A stretch of 64,000 nucleotides of DNA from Parasponia andersonii (taxonomy: Eukaryota > Streptophyta > Magnoliopsida > Rosales > Cannabaceae): contig JXTB01000065.1 of assembly GCA_002914805.1 (NCBI GenBank), positions 796,436 through 860,435 of the forward strand. Direction: 5' to 3'. The stretch's first letter is position 1; every line of letters begins with the position of its first letter. Shown here one piece after another: positions 47,771-61,166 of the stretch. A program made the translations under genes and the position numbers. Below the pieces are notes generated by a model. The model made no database searches. It saw nothing but the letters and a program-made list of their open reading frames with translations, and was not told where the DNA came from.

Positions 47771-50289
47771 TAGAGGATTTTTCTTAAAGTAAATTGTCAA
47801 AAATATCTGATTATATGTGTCAATTAATGAATCCTCCCGAAATTGGCCATAAATCTCTAACCATTGTAACGGTGATGAATTGAACTATTCATCACACAAA
47901 ACCTTTTCATTGAGTGAGTGACCATCTCACCACCAACTTGTTTAGTACGTTGGTGAGAACATCAGTTATTACAATATGCTTTGTTGATTAGGTATGAAAT
48001 ATGCATAAATAACTTAAATTGCATTAATGGATAATATTATAACAAATAAGTTATTCCATAATTCTCTAGGACAATTACTTCTTTTAAAATTAAAAAAGTC
48101 CAACTTTCACGATTTTAATAATATAAAATAAAACTTTCCATATGAGATCTTTCTTTCTTATTATCAAATCTCATTAGATTTATTTATATATACGATCGAA
48201 ATTAGAGTTTAAAATTATAGAGTTGCATTCACAAAAAAAAAGGCGAAAGGAAAGTATCTAGACAATGAATGGTCTATAATTTTTTCAAAAATTTAACTAT
48301 AATCAAGGACAGAAATATAGTATCAGTGAAAATATAAGTACTCCAAAATTAAGAAAATGCTGGGAAAAAAAATATCAATACTAGTGAAAATTTTAGAAAA
48401 ATATGAAAATTAATAAAACTTTTATTTAAAACATAGAAAATTTGATTAAAAAATTTGTATAATTAAAAAATTACAAAAAAATATTATATTTATTGGAAAT
48501 ACATGAATGTTACAAACATAGATTAAAAAGGTTTGGTTAAGATACATGATATCATTAACCTAGTAGAGTTAAAAGCATTAAAAAAAAGGTCTTATAAAAT
48601 TTTTAAAAATATTTATATTTAAAAAATATATGTTGAAATATACTATATAAGGTCATAAAATGTGTAAAAAGTTGTAAAAGTGTTTTACTTTTTAAAATCT
48701 CTAAAAAAACAAAGGAAACTTTGATAATTTCCATTTTACATTCATATTCTATATTTCCATCTTCCTAACTCTTATCGAAATTTTAGAAAAATTAAACTAC
48801 ACATAACCAATATCGATATTTGTTTATCAAAATTTTTCCAATATTTCTCCAAAACTTTTCCATAAATATTTTCACCCTTAACAAATACTTTGGTACACTT
48901 AAATTTCCCAAATTTCTGTGAAATATTGGATATATTTTTGTCCTAGATTATAATAACTTTTAAATACAAAAAAAAAAAATTGGTGTATTTGTAATTTAGT
49001 TTCTTAATATAAAAATATTCACTTTCTACAATTTTAACTCTAATTTTGGCCATATCTATGGGTCTAGTGAGATTTGACAGAAAATCAAATATAAAAGATT
49101 TTATTTGATATTAGTAAAAAAAAATATGGGCTCTTTTTATAAAAAGAATAAATGTTTGTTTTTTCCTAATTTTCTATCTAAAGTTTTGTAAATAATTTGA
49201 TGGACTGAAAGCACCTCTTCCCCCTCTTTTTTCTATATTGCCAATTTGAAAACGACATCTCACTTTCTTTTTCTTTTTTAGGGAAGGAGGCAAGTTTATA
49301 CTAAACGTATCTTTAATTTTTAGGAGGGAATGAAAATGAGAATAGAAGCAATGAGAATTGGCGAAAATGAGAATGTACTCCATTTCTCTGGGAAGTTCAA
49401 TTCTTCATTAATTTCAAACAAAATTGCCAAAACCAAAATAAGGTAAAACTAACTATAACTAAGGAATTATTATTATTTCCTAATATATAATACTAGTACA
49501 ACTCTTAAAGTGTTGTATGACATATGAATCCTAAATAATCTAAAATCCACTCTGGCCAACTCTTTTCTTTTGATAAGAAATAAGAATAGGAGAGAGAGAG
49601 AGAGAGATAAAAAGGGGGTAATCAGAATAATATCTCTCTTCTAAGAGTTATTATGAGAGCTTCTAATCCCACTATAAGAATATTGGCTGAAAGCCCTTTT
49701 GGACGAACTTTACCCCATCGAGAGATGGAGTGCTTCATCCTAACCATACCGAGTATAGCTATTAGTAAGAACTGCATAAGGTGTGGTCGCGGAGCTCCAC
49801 ATTAGGTATCGAGCAAGCATAAACACGCCATCACATTTAGAATCCCAAATGGCTATCCAATACTTGAATCCTTGATCACGGCCAACCACAAACTAAGGCT
49901 TACTACTAGACTACCTACTAGGTGGTCCACTCTATCTACTTCAATGAACTGAATTAAATCCATTCCCTTTTTATGCACTTTTACTTCTTCAAATAATAAA
50001 ATAATAGAAATGAGAACAAATAAAAATGAAGAAAAATATATCCCAAAAGGAAGAAATTTTTCATAAGCCACAAATATAAGAAATGGAATGAGGTCCAAGC
50101 TATTACCTATTAACATCATATATGTATTTTATTTTCAACCATGCTTCATCATCCTAACTTGAGTAACTATATTGTAAGAGTTTTCTCTCTCTTTCTCTCT
50201 CTAATCTAAAGTAAACTTTGATATAGCTCAAAAGATTTTAGATTTTGTGACATCTAACAAATTTTAGGATGTTTAGTGAGCATCCATCG

Positions 50290-50790
50290 AATTGGATGGG
50301 TTACGAGACTTAGGGTTAGTAATTCGTATTATCTTGTCATGTTCGGGTTGACATGATTATGATATGACATGATATAACACGTGTAATTCGTTTAATAAAT
50401 ATACCATATATTATATTATGACCTATTTGACATGATTATTCAAAATTGACACGATTACTCTAATTTAACACAATTATGCACTAATTAATTCAATTTTATA
50501 TAGGTAAACATATTTAAATTAATCAAAATCATATTTAAAATATTAATAAATATGTTGTAGTAGTGTCGTGTTAACACGATACAAAAACATGTTTAATTAA
50601 ACATATTACACAAGTCATTTTTGGGTTAAGTGGGTTGATCCAAAACCTATTCGTTTATTATATGTGTTACACGTATCAATCTGAAATTAACATGAAAATT
50701 AAATAGATCATTCAAACCCATTTATTTTGTATCATTTTCGAGTCATATCATCGTTTCGTATAAAAAATTGCCAGCCTTAACAAGACTCAC
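50290..50790 (-). repeat. dispersed GGCAATTTT / hydrophobic-phrase repeat, copy 1
   Basis: The minus-strand end reads AGGCTGGCAATTTTTTATACG. The body has many GGGTT, TGACACGATT and GTGTTACACG phrases. The same family recurs at about 62640-63245, where the end reads AGGAGTGACAATTTATGTCA. Non-coding and probably a non-autonomous transposon; class undecided. Confidence 0.5.
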
Positions 50791-51030
50791 CTAATTTGAT
50801 CAAATGAATTTCAGATTGCATAACCTTTAGCCTTTTCGCAAAAACTCACATCTTTTCATTAATATGTAATGAAACCCTATATTTGTGTTATTCTATTAAA
50901 TCTTATTGAATTCATATATATGGCCAAAATTAGAGTTTAAAATTGCTACAAAAATGTCTTTACTCTCTAAAATTGTCAACTAACATCCATATAAATAGCC
51001 GAAAGATAACCATCTAGACTAATGAATGAT

Positions 51031-51600
51031 TTGTGACTTCTCAAGAATCTAACTATAACAGTGTTTTAAACATTCGTAAATTCTTTTTTGAATTTTAATT
51101 TTGCAATTAATAATTTTAACCCTAGTTTTAAAATTATATGGATACATAGATATTTGATAGAAAAATAGAAAAATATAAATAAAATGTTTTATTTGATGTT
51201 AGTAAAAAAGTATACGGTTGTTTTGTGAAAAGGCAAAACATCGTGGGTTTTTTTTTAAAAAAAATATCATCCATTATGTAAGTTAAATTGTAAATTAAAT
51301 ACTAAGTATTATCATATTTGTGACCTCTCAAAAGTCTAATTATAACATTATTTTAAACACTCATGAATTCTTTTTTTATTTTTTGTAATTCTGAATCAAC
51401 AAATTTAACCCCAGTTTTAAAATTATGTGTATACATAGATATTTGATAGAAAAACATAAATAGAAATTTTTTTATGTTAGTAAAAAAGTGTAGGTATTTT
51501 TGTGAAAAGGCAAAATGCCGTAGTTTCTTTCTCTTTTTATTTTTTGATATATCCCTTATGTAGGTTAAATTATAAATTAAATACTAATTATTCTCATGTT
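51031..51600. repeat. 287-bp tandem repeat, two units
   Basis: Units begin at TTGTGAC(T/C)TCTCAA (51031 and 51318). They share ATACATAGATATTTGATAGA and TTTGTGAAAAGGCAAAA. Related dispersed fragments lie at 48170-48300 and 48960-49160. Confidence 0.8.
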
Positions 51601-51869
51601 TGTTCGGTTTGGATTGCATTAAGATGTTAGAACAATATCTAACCCAACCAAATACTGAATGGTCAGGCCACTTGAATAATTATTTTCGGAGTTTTTATAT
51701 TTTTTATTTTCACGTTCAGATGGTTAGATGGTTGAGTTGTAGATTTTCTGCTTAATCTATATAATTGCCCCCAAGTATGATTTACTTAGGCAGGCTTTAT
51801 CTAAAATAAATAACCTTTCTTCGGGGTTTTTTTTTTAAGTCCAGCCTAACATCCATACATAGGTCTATT

Positions 51870-52065
51870 TATTTTTTTTTTTAAAAAAAAACTCATTTTT
51901 TTTTAAAAAAAAAAATAGAATTTAACTAATGACCTCCATATATTACAAATTAAAAAAAAATACTTACTACTATTCAATTCTCACTTCATCCTATTAGAAA
52001 TAATAGATTTTCACAGGACCGAAATCCTAAATAATGAGTGCTCTTACTATTTGAATTAACCTACT
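51870..52065 (-). mobile_element. degraded copy of the SINE family at 16941-17144
   Basis: It shares with that SINE, in the same orientation, ACTAATGACCTC(C/A)A, TATTACAAATTAAA, the ATAATAG(A/G)(T/C)TTTCA block and GAGTGCTCTTACTATTTGA. The box B region is missing, deleted between TTTTCACA and GGACCGA. A T/A homopolymer tail precedes it on the plus strand. No target duplication seen. Confidence 0.65.
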
Positions 52066-53070
52066 TTTTCAACCACATTCTGGCCTACTTGAACTGTACA
52101 AAGAAATCAATTTACAATAGTTTTTCTTTGAGTATGCGTTGACGTGTCTAAGCAAAATATAAAATTAACGATAAAAAAAACTTTTAATATAAGCTACGCA
52201 TGAAAATTGAAAAAATAAGCAATTTTTGTCTCAATCCTTTCCCACTAGAATATGAAGACTAATAAAAAGGAAAAGAAAAATTATTCGGGGCATGGAAATT
52301 TCTGATAACTCTCCCAAAAGGTAAAGCCTCATTTTTTGGTGAATGAATCAAATTTTGCCTCTTTCGTGCCATTTCAAGTCCGTGTCTTACCAAGTCTCTT
52401 GACTGGTATCTGTCTGGGAGCAGTGTGGCGCGCGTCCAAACAGTAAATTTACTCTACTTTAGCATATTATTCTTTCACCTCTCTAAATTTTCATACAAAC
52501 AAATCTGATCCTCAGCTCGACGGTGATCATCTCTCTCCAACTAGTAGATATTTGCTCTAACATCCGGTATATTTATAATATCAGCTCTTAGCAGGTTTTC
52601 AGGTTCTGGGTCTCTTAGAAAGTAGGGAAAGAGGTAGGTAATTAACGTAATTTCTTATCCTTACTTTGTTCAAGTGTCCTTTAGATTTTTTACTTATTTG
52701 TTTGTTTCTCCAAGTACATACTGATTCCAACTGGTGTCTAACTTGTGACCAATACTAGTTTATTTTGCTTTTTTACATTGAAAGGTTTTTTTTTTTTAAA
52801 GAAAAAATTAACCGATAATTTTTAGATCTTCTGTGCTGGGTATTTCTTGATTTTTCTTTACTGGTTGATTATTTTACCGGATAGGAGTGTGTAGACTATT
52901 GGTTGTGCTAGCAGGATAGGAGTGTGTAAACTATTGGTTTGTGCTAGCAAGAGAACCACCAGATCTCCGGAATTAGACACTTTTGGTCGAGTCCCTTTCT
53001 TGTTCGGTGACTATGACCAAGGCCTTTTTTGGTAGTCATTTGTGATTCTATTTGCTTTTAATTGTTGTAG
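52066..53070 (+). other. promoter and leader intron region of the EXO70 pseudogene
   Basis: Contains a probable leader exon near 52500-52634, a donor-like GAG/GTAGGTAA near 52634 and an acceptor-like TTGTTGTAG at 53070, five bases before the ATG. A 35-bp tandem duplication lies at 52879-52949 (unit starting GGATAGGAGTGTGTA). Confidence 0.45.
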
Positions 53071-53074
53071 GGCT

Positions 53075-54998
53075 ATGGAAGATTCCAAATCTGCAATTCC
53101 GGAACTAGAAGAGGAAGGACAACTAATTGCTGCAGCAAAACACATAGCACACACTATAAGATCGAATAAGAACCTTGCAGATGAAGCAAGAAGAGTTCTG
53201 GCTGATCTTGCTACTCAGTTGTCCTTTTTCACTTCATTCAATCAGAGAGAGGATGAGAATATTGGTGAGCTTGAAAACCTCCTTGATGAAGCAAGAAGGT
53301 CATGAATTGGGAGGCAAATCGCTTTGTGATAAGCACTGCAAGCCCAGATGAAGCTTTTGAGTGTCTGAATGCTGCAGATGAAGCCCGAAAGTTGACAGAA
53401 AAATTGGACAGTCTGCCCTTAAACGAAGAGGATGGTTACGATAAAAAGATGGAGCTGCAATGGAGGGCTCATGATTTTCTTTCAAAGGTAAATGGCTATT
53501 CTTTAAGAAGATTTCAAAGACATGCTTTCACTTAACATGACAGCCTTTGAGACTGACGAAGTACAGTCTCATTACAGTGTAGACAGCCTAGATTACTTGG
53601 CTTCTTCAGGCCACGACCCTGTTTACAGAGACTGTCTCAACAGACACTCCGAGGAAATCCTAGATTTCGTTCATGCTGATGTGATTCCTAAGCTCAAAAG
53701 CATTGCAACATTGATGTTCAACTCAAAATTCGACCAGCAATGCACCCAGGATTACACTAGCGCACGAAAGAACGCTTGTGATGAGTGCTTGATTATTCTA
53801 CAAGCGGGGAATCTCAGCATTGAGGAAGTGCGCGGAATGGATTGGACCAGACTGAATGCCAAAATCAAGAGATGGATTCATGCTGTGCAGTTCTTTGTGG
53901 GGGGTTTTTCTTGCCAGCGAGTTATGCCTTTGTGACAAGATCTTTGGGGAGCTTGGCCCAGTGACTCTATTTTGCTTTGTTGAAGCATCAAAGACTTCAA
54001 TGATACAGCTTCTAGATTTTGGTGAATCCATTTCTGTTGGCCCCACAAAACCAGAGAGGTTGTTTCGCATTCTTGACATGTATGAGGTACTTGCCGCTCT
54101 CCTTCCTGATATAGAAGCCTTGTACAAGGGAGAGGCTGGCTCTCCCATAATTATAAAGTCTAATGTGCTTCTACGAAAGCTTGGTGACTTCATCAAGACG
54201 GCTCTTACTACATTTAAGAATGGGATTGCATCTTTTAACTCCACAAATTCTGTTTTAGAAGGCGGAATCCATCCTCTGTCCAAATATGTGATGAACTACA
54301 TCAGGACTCTTACCAACTAGAGAGAGACCCTGAATTTTCTTTTTCAGGACCAGGAAGAAGAAAGGGACCATTCCATTGCATCATCGTCTCCTGACGAGGA
54401 AAACAATGAACATTCCCCACTTGCTCACTGTTTCGTATCGGTTGCGGCAGTTCTGGAAGGCAGCCTTGATGCCAAGTCTAAATTGTACAAGAAAGCTTCA
54501 TTACAGCACTTGTTCTTGATTAACAACATATATTATATGGCTCTGAAAGTCAGGGCCTCTGAACTGAGGTCAGACTTCGGAGAGAAATGGACTAGAGAGC
54601 ATTACTGGAAGTGCCACCAGCATGCATTGGACTATGAAAGAGCCAGTTGGGGTTCAGTCCTCTCGTTACTAGATGTTAAAGGTATACAGAATTCAAGTTC
54701 AGCTTCTACTTCGAAAATCCTTTGGAATGAGAGGCTCAGGAGCTTTTTTCTAGCCTTCGAGGAAATTTACAAGACTCTGACGGGATGGATTATTCCTGAT
54801 TTTGAGCTTCAGGAGGACTTGAGAATCTCAGTATCTCTCAACGTAATCCTAGCTTACGGGACATTCGTGGGAAGAGATTCCTCTCAACTAAGTGACAAGC
54901 TCATCAAGTACAGTGCCGATGATTTGGAGAATTACCTTTTTTGATCTATTTGAGGGATCCCCAAAAACCATTGCCAGTCCATGCAGAAGGTGATAGCA
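53075..54998 (+). pseudogene. EXO70: EXO70 exocyst subunit pseudogene
   Basis: Intronless coding region of an EXO70-family exocyst subunit, the plasma-membrane tethering complex for secretory vesicles. It is broken in several places. The ATG at 53075 gives EGQLIAAAKHIAHTIRSNKN. The frame then shifts near 53298 and again near 53490, with a TAA at 53504-53506. The long middle part includes SVDSLDYLASSGHDPVYRD and DECLIILQAGNLSIEEVRGM, followed by a shift near 53900 in a G/T run. The core has LASELCLCDKIFGELGP and EGGIHPLSKYVMNYIRTLTN, and a TAG at 54318-54320 comes where the family continues. Then ETLNFLFQDQ, SVAAVLEGSLDAKSKLYKKA and the EKWTREHYWKCHQHALDYER region follow. A further shift in a T run near 54936 precedes the DLFEGSPKTIASPCRR tail (stop 54996-54998). 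Six lesions make it non-functional. Confidence 0.9.
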
Positions 54999-55299
54999 GA
55001 ATCAAAGAACTTCCACTAGTGTTATTCCGTAGAGATATGGCTTTTGTTTCCCCAAAAGGAGAAGAAAATGAAGTGTTCTTTTATCTTGTAAGTTCTAAAT
55101 GCAAACTGTTGTTTGGCAGCCTATAATATAGTGAATTGTATTATCATAATGCAAGACCTCGTTTGGTTGTATCGTCATAAAAAGTAAGTTCTACAAGTTC
55201 TATTGCTTTTCGACCACAATTGTATTAAATTCTAAACTGAAGAAAATCAGGAGACTACTGACAAAGTGAATGGAAGGAAAGATCGACGAAAGTGAGGAA

Positions 55300-55334
<35 letters not shown>

Positions 55335-56307
55335 AGAAGGCAAGAGAGAGAATGAGAACAGAGAGAGTCAAGGTACAGGAGGAGAGAGAGAATCAAGATA
55401 GTACTAGGACGAGAAAGAGAGCCAAGGGGAAGGACAGAGAAAAAGACAAAAAAAAGGTCAGTTTTGGTCAAAATTATGTAAGCTGGGTGGTGAAGTGAAA
55501 TGAAAAACGAAATAATGGAATACAGTACAGTAAAGATGCGTTACATTAGCTAAAACATTAGATGTTGTATTAACTTCCGCAATTCTAAAAGCTTATACCA
55601 TAAGTCATACCAAATACTATTGATCCTAAAATATACAAACATCCTGTATCAATTACAGTGCATGTGCATAAATAAACAATCATGTATTATTAGTATACAG
55701 CATAATGTCTTAATCCAGTACCAAACCTAGCCAAATAATTTCAATCTTGTGCTTTGTTTGTACGATGTTTTAGTCGATGATTAGTATTAGATCAAAATAA
55801 AACTTTGTTGTTAATTGGCTTGATTACGATAGGATTTTGTGAAAGGAAAACATATTACTGAGAAAATAAAATAAAATAAAGAAAAAGAAGGAAAAAGCTA
55901 AGCGCTTAAGAAAATTAGCACATAGGGTTAAGGTATAAAATGCAAGAAGCTGCGTCAGTGGGCAAACAGCACAGGTTTTTAGCACCAGATAAATAGTGAT
56001 ACATTATCCATTTATTATATCTTAATGAAATTGCTGTTACATAGTTCATGGGAACTTGGAAAAGAAACACCTATTTAAATACTTTCCCAAAATTTTTCAT
56101 ATTTTACAAGCCAAAGTTTTTATAATTCCCCCAAATTCACCCAGACCAAAATAGAAAACGAAGACCCCCAAAAGAGTTAATTTCAAAGATAAATGAAGAC
56201 CCACAATACAAATTTTGCATCATGGAAGAATCCATGATTATTATTCAACAATAACACTGATACAAATATCAAAAGGGAAGGAATCATACTCAATCCGAGA
56301 TCTCGAG
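54999..56307. other. intergenic between EXO70 pseudogene and DHODH gene
   Basis: No gene. It holds a GA microsatellite at 55303-55330 followed by purine-rich sequence to about 55460. Frames across it encode Arg-Glu or Ser-Leu repeats and are not genes. The last part is the 3' flank of the minus-strand DHODH gene. Confidence 0.5.
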
Positions 56308-59300
56308 TCATCTGCAGTCTGCACCAACTGCTTCAATGATGGACTTGAAGCCATCCCTCTCCAAGCACTCTGCCAATTCAGCCTAACAAAAGAAAAATAC
56401 GAAAGAAAGAAAGAATATGATCAATACAAACATCCAGACTTAAGAGTTCAAAATATTTAAAAAAAAAAAAACAAAAAAAAAAAACAGCAAGATCCAAACT
56501 AGAAGCCATTAACCTCAAACATGTCTTACTTCAGTTCTCTCTTAAGATTATTCAGTGACTGCCTTTAGTGTTAATTGGGCAGGGCTTTAACAAGATCTAC
56601 ACCTAACTTAGCTAGAAAGTTCAACCTAAACATCTCATCAACTTGAATTCACTTCCCACTGTGAAATCATCCTCATTTGCCTGGCCCAAGCAAATTCTGT
56701 TCCATCTAAGAAATCTCACAACCAAGATGCATTACCAAAATGCACCCCAATCCCCAAGCAACGAAAGAAAGCACACAAACTACTTTTAATTTTTCGGCAT
56801 GCATTAGAAAATACCTTGATCTGGGGAATGAGAGCAGGTCCCCCATAGGCAAATGCTGTATATAGCTGAACAAGAGTTGCTCCAGCTCTTATTTTTTTAT
56901 ACGCATCTTCCCCACTAAATAAGAAAGCATAAAAGCAGGGCTTAGAAAATTAATGGTTAAAAGAAAACTGCTTTAAAAACACAATGCCGGTACTAATGAT
57001 GAAGGGTTCTTCTGATCTACCTGCTAATGCCCCCGCAACCTATTAGAGGAATTTTACCCTGGTAAGAATAATTGAACAGTTTCAGCCCTCTAACATATTA
57101 ACTCCAAATCAACATTTTAAAGACATCAGACATGATGGTGCAATCCAATGGTACAGCTTTTTTCTTTAGCATAAAGGATGATCAGAAGACAACATTCCCA
57201 CCATCAACTCTGTTTATATTCATTAATCAGATATTATTTATGTACAACAGACTAATAATCTTGTATTGTTGTACATCATTTTCTCCTCCATGCATATTCC
57301 TTTATTATCAAGACAGCTCAATGAGTAACAAATTACTTTCATTATAAAGTAGGAAGCATATACCCTTGTCAGAATGTACATCTCCTTCAATAGATTGGTA
57401 GACACACTGAAAAGCGGCTTTCCACTTAGACCACCAGGTTCTGCAGCTACTGGATTTTTACTTATGGGGTCTGGTCTTGAAACTGTTGTATTGGATATTA
57501 TCTAGAGAACATATTCAAAAAGCAAAATAAAACAAACAAATAAAGCATGAAATAATAAGTGCACTTACAAGGTAGCATTTTGCAGAAGTTCAATGAATCT
57601 CTGAATCTATTAGCATAAACTCATCAACAACATAAATGTTATTATCACAATACAGAGGTAACTTACAGTGGCCCTGAATAAATAGTTTGTACTTGAAATT
57701 TATAGGTTATCTCCTTATTTTATGATATTTCAAATGATCAATTTTCACCATGCAATATCCATCAGCAGCATTACAACAATTATGCATCTCTTAAGCAACA
57801 ATAATACTTTCATGAAACCTAATTACCCTTTTCTCTACTTCAAAGTATGAATCAGCATCTCCAGCAAACTACATGTTTTCAGCTAGAAACTATGGGGCTC
57901 ACTCCAAGTAGAATACTCCAAGAGAGAAAGGTTTGTTTTGTTCTTCAGAAAAACATAAAGTACATTAAAAATAGCTGTCAGTTTCATTCAGAAAACACAT
58001 CCTCCAAGGCTGATGTAACTTCTCAGTCAGCCAAAGTAACTAGCAATTTACGAATGTTATTCATGGGTAACTATGAGAAGCAGATGCTGTTTAAGCCAGG
58101 TCAAGTCCGACAGTCCGAGTCATTTTATAATGTGGTACTTAAAAAGCAAAGGAACCCCTAGACTGATTCATTGACTTCCAAAAGGATTATGGTTTTGATT
58201 TGAAATCTGCCGTTGGAATATGGCATAAAATGGTAACTGGTAAGGTATGCACATAAGCAATCCAGATATCCCTATACCATTTAATTACTTAAGCCTCCAA
58301 AATCTAGCTTCAGAGACTAGGCAATTAATGGTAACAGACAAGTAAAACAAATGAAGCACACAAGCATGCCAAGAAAGAGATATAATTGAAGTTCTTCCCA
58401 TGATAACATACCAGTCCATCCAAACGAAGAGCTAAGGTAACCTACAAACATAAAGATGGGAAACTATGGTCAGGGAAAATGTAAACAAAATAAAACAAAA
58501 CCGGAAAAAAAAAAAGAAAAAAAACAAACAAACAAGCAAACAAAATCAAGAGGCAGAGGGAGCATCTGAATGACAAGCAAGTGTACATACTGCTGCAATA
58601 TCTTCAAGGTCTTCTTTAGACAAGTCCGGAGCAATTTTCACAAGCAACGGAGGTGGACCCTCTTCACCCCACTGCATTTCATCACGAGCAGCTTGGACCT
58701 TCGACAAAGAGCAAATACCAAACGAGCCAACTTATGTTAGGAAATCATGATTATTTACTTGATACTAAGAGGCAAGTCTAGTGCACTAAACTCCATACTT
58801 TCTTTACGAGGTCCTTCAACTGCTTTCTTCCCTGAAGCATACGTAACCCCGGTGTGTTGGGCGATGAAACATTAATCACCTAAAAGCAATAATTCGCACA
58901 ATTTAACCTAAAACATGAGGCAGTGAAGACACAAACAGCAGATTTATGAATTATTGGCAGAAGCTCCTTTCCAGAAAATAATATAAAGAAAAGATACAAG
59001 ACTCTTTTTAGGAAATCAGATCCAAATTATGACATCCTTTCCGTTCATATTCTTCTGAATGCAAAGACCATTCATTAAGACTAGTAAACTTTGCACAGCC
59101 AATAAGTTTGCATTAACTACCCTAAGGGTTTGCTTGGAAACATTTTAAATTTTAGATTTTGCTTTTTGTTTGTAGAAGTGCAAATAAAGGTAAAGATGCT
59201 CTGAAGATGATGTTAGAAAAGATCTCGATCCTTCATTTCAATTTAAAAATCAAAAACAAAAGAATAAAATGCTGCCAAGCAAGCACTAAATCTTACAGAT

Positions 59301-61126
59301 TCTCGGTTGCAAATAACAGTGTGTACCTCTTATGTAAAGAATGCTCAAAGTTTTAATGACGGTCTATTTCGTACGAGCCAAACTTTGGCATTTAGCATAG
59401 AAACAGAAAATGGAATTATCATTATTCGTGGATTAACACGAAGATTTACCAAGTAATCAGCATACTGGGACAACGTGTGTACTCCTTGAACATAATCTGC
59501 TGCAGCATCTTCACTTGTCTTATTTTTGCCAAGATTGACCCCCAAAATGCCAGGGCCAGCTTTGCCTCCTTGCTTGACTTCGTCATTTGTGGAGGATGAA
59601 GAACTTGAAGTTTCATCCAATTTCCTCTTACCATGCTGCGCACCCAACCGCTTTGCAACAGCAACAATTCCTTCACTATTAAAGCCACACCGATTGATGA
59701 TAGCGCTGACAAAATAAAACAGTTTCACAGAACATAAATCAGATAATACACACACACACACATTTGACTTATATCACTTCACAGCAATCAAATTTCATAT
59801 GTTTTCAGTCAAAGCTCCTTCGCCAACTTTCAAAAGTCAACAGAAAAATTGTAACTACCAAAATCCATATGATGAGAATATATGAATAAAACAAGTTAAC
59901 TTTACATCAACCGAAGTCCTTTTGATGAAAAATATATGAATAAAACAAGAAGTTAGCTATACCCTTCCTGACGCAATCTGAATATACGAGGCTTAGGATT
60001 ACCCTCCTGTGGAACTGGGGTTACAGAACCAACCTCTACAAAGCCAAAACCTAAAGCAAGTAACCCATCAACAGCCACAGCATTTTTATCAAATCCTGCT
60101 GCAAGACCTATTGGGTTGGAAAACTTCCTTCCCCAAACTTCTAACCCTAAATTTGAAGGATCAGGCCTCTTCTCCCTTGGAACCCAACCACGAGACGCAG
60201 CTGAGACGGCTAGCGTGTGAGCAAACTCTGGATCCAGCAGGGCAAAGAAAGGATTCACCAGTTTCGTAGCATTAAATAGCCAGCCACTGGATAAGTTTGA
60301 TAATCAAAAGTCAGCCATGAAATTCATTGACGTCAAAACTTTCGATCCATAAAACCTCAGACAACTTAACTGGAATTATATCTTTAATGTAACAGAAGTC
60401 AAATTCAAATATCACAACCAGTAACAATTTACAAGTGCATACCATTAGGACTTAGAAAATCCCTTTTATACTCTATATGCGCTAGGAGTATCTATAATAG
60501 AACACAGTAACAATATAACCTTTTTGCAACTAAATTACAACGACATCCGAATTAAGCTTCGCATGCTTAATTTTTTCTCCCCTCCTTTAGCAATATGTTA
60601 AAGCAAAAATTCAAGTAAGAATAGAGATTACCTTAAGAAAACTCAAACAATATTATCTTCACAGTTTACTAACTAATAGGTAGTAATTGCCAAAAGTACT
60701 GGCAGAAAATAATTGGCATGCTATGAAATGCAACTGACAATCTGAAACCGGATGGGCAAACCAGTAGAATTCTTTCTGTACTTTCTTAACTTTTTTTTCC
60801 TCCCTAAGCCAACAAAGTCAAAGCAGCGAAGTTTGTCGGGATTAACCAAATGTGTATGCTCAGGATTTAGACCAAAATGGCGTACCAGAAAGTTGCTTCA
60901 TCCACTGTACTAACGTAAGCTCCTCCAGCTATAAGTAGCCCTATTGTGGCCCCTGTCAATAACCTCCCCTATCAGAAACCAGTTCAAAATCAGACGTGAA
61001 ATCTCATCCAATCACATGTTATTTAATAAAATTTGAATACAAGCATGCATAAAGCAAAATATAGAGATATGCACCATCCACCAAGAAAACAAGCGACTAA
61101 AAGAAAACAGCACGCATGTGTGAGAA

Positions 61127-61166
<40 letters not shown>

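Larger units (their letters stand above)
47246..51030. other. intergenic repeat-derived sequence
   Basis: No convincing gene. It holds a 39-bp tandem duplication (47692-47770), fragments of the 287-bp repeat family near 48170-48300 and 48960-49160, and a GGCAATTTT-type dispersed repeat at about 50290-50790. Short frames at 49174-49383 and 49853-50119 show no family resemblance. Confidence 0.5.

Noticed and set aside
55247-55498. Frames across the GA-rich tract
   Set aside because: Simple-repeat translation, no start context or family match.
59345-59761. Treating the 138-aa minus-strand frame as its own gene
   Set aside because: It is exon 4 of DHODH with intron read-through on both sides.
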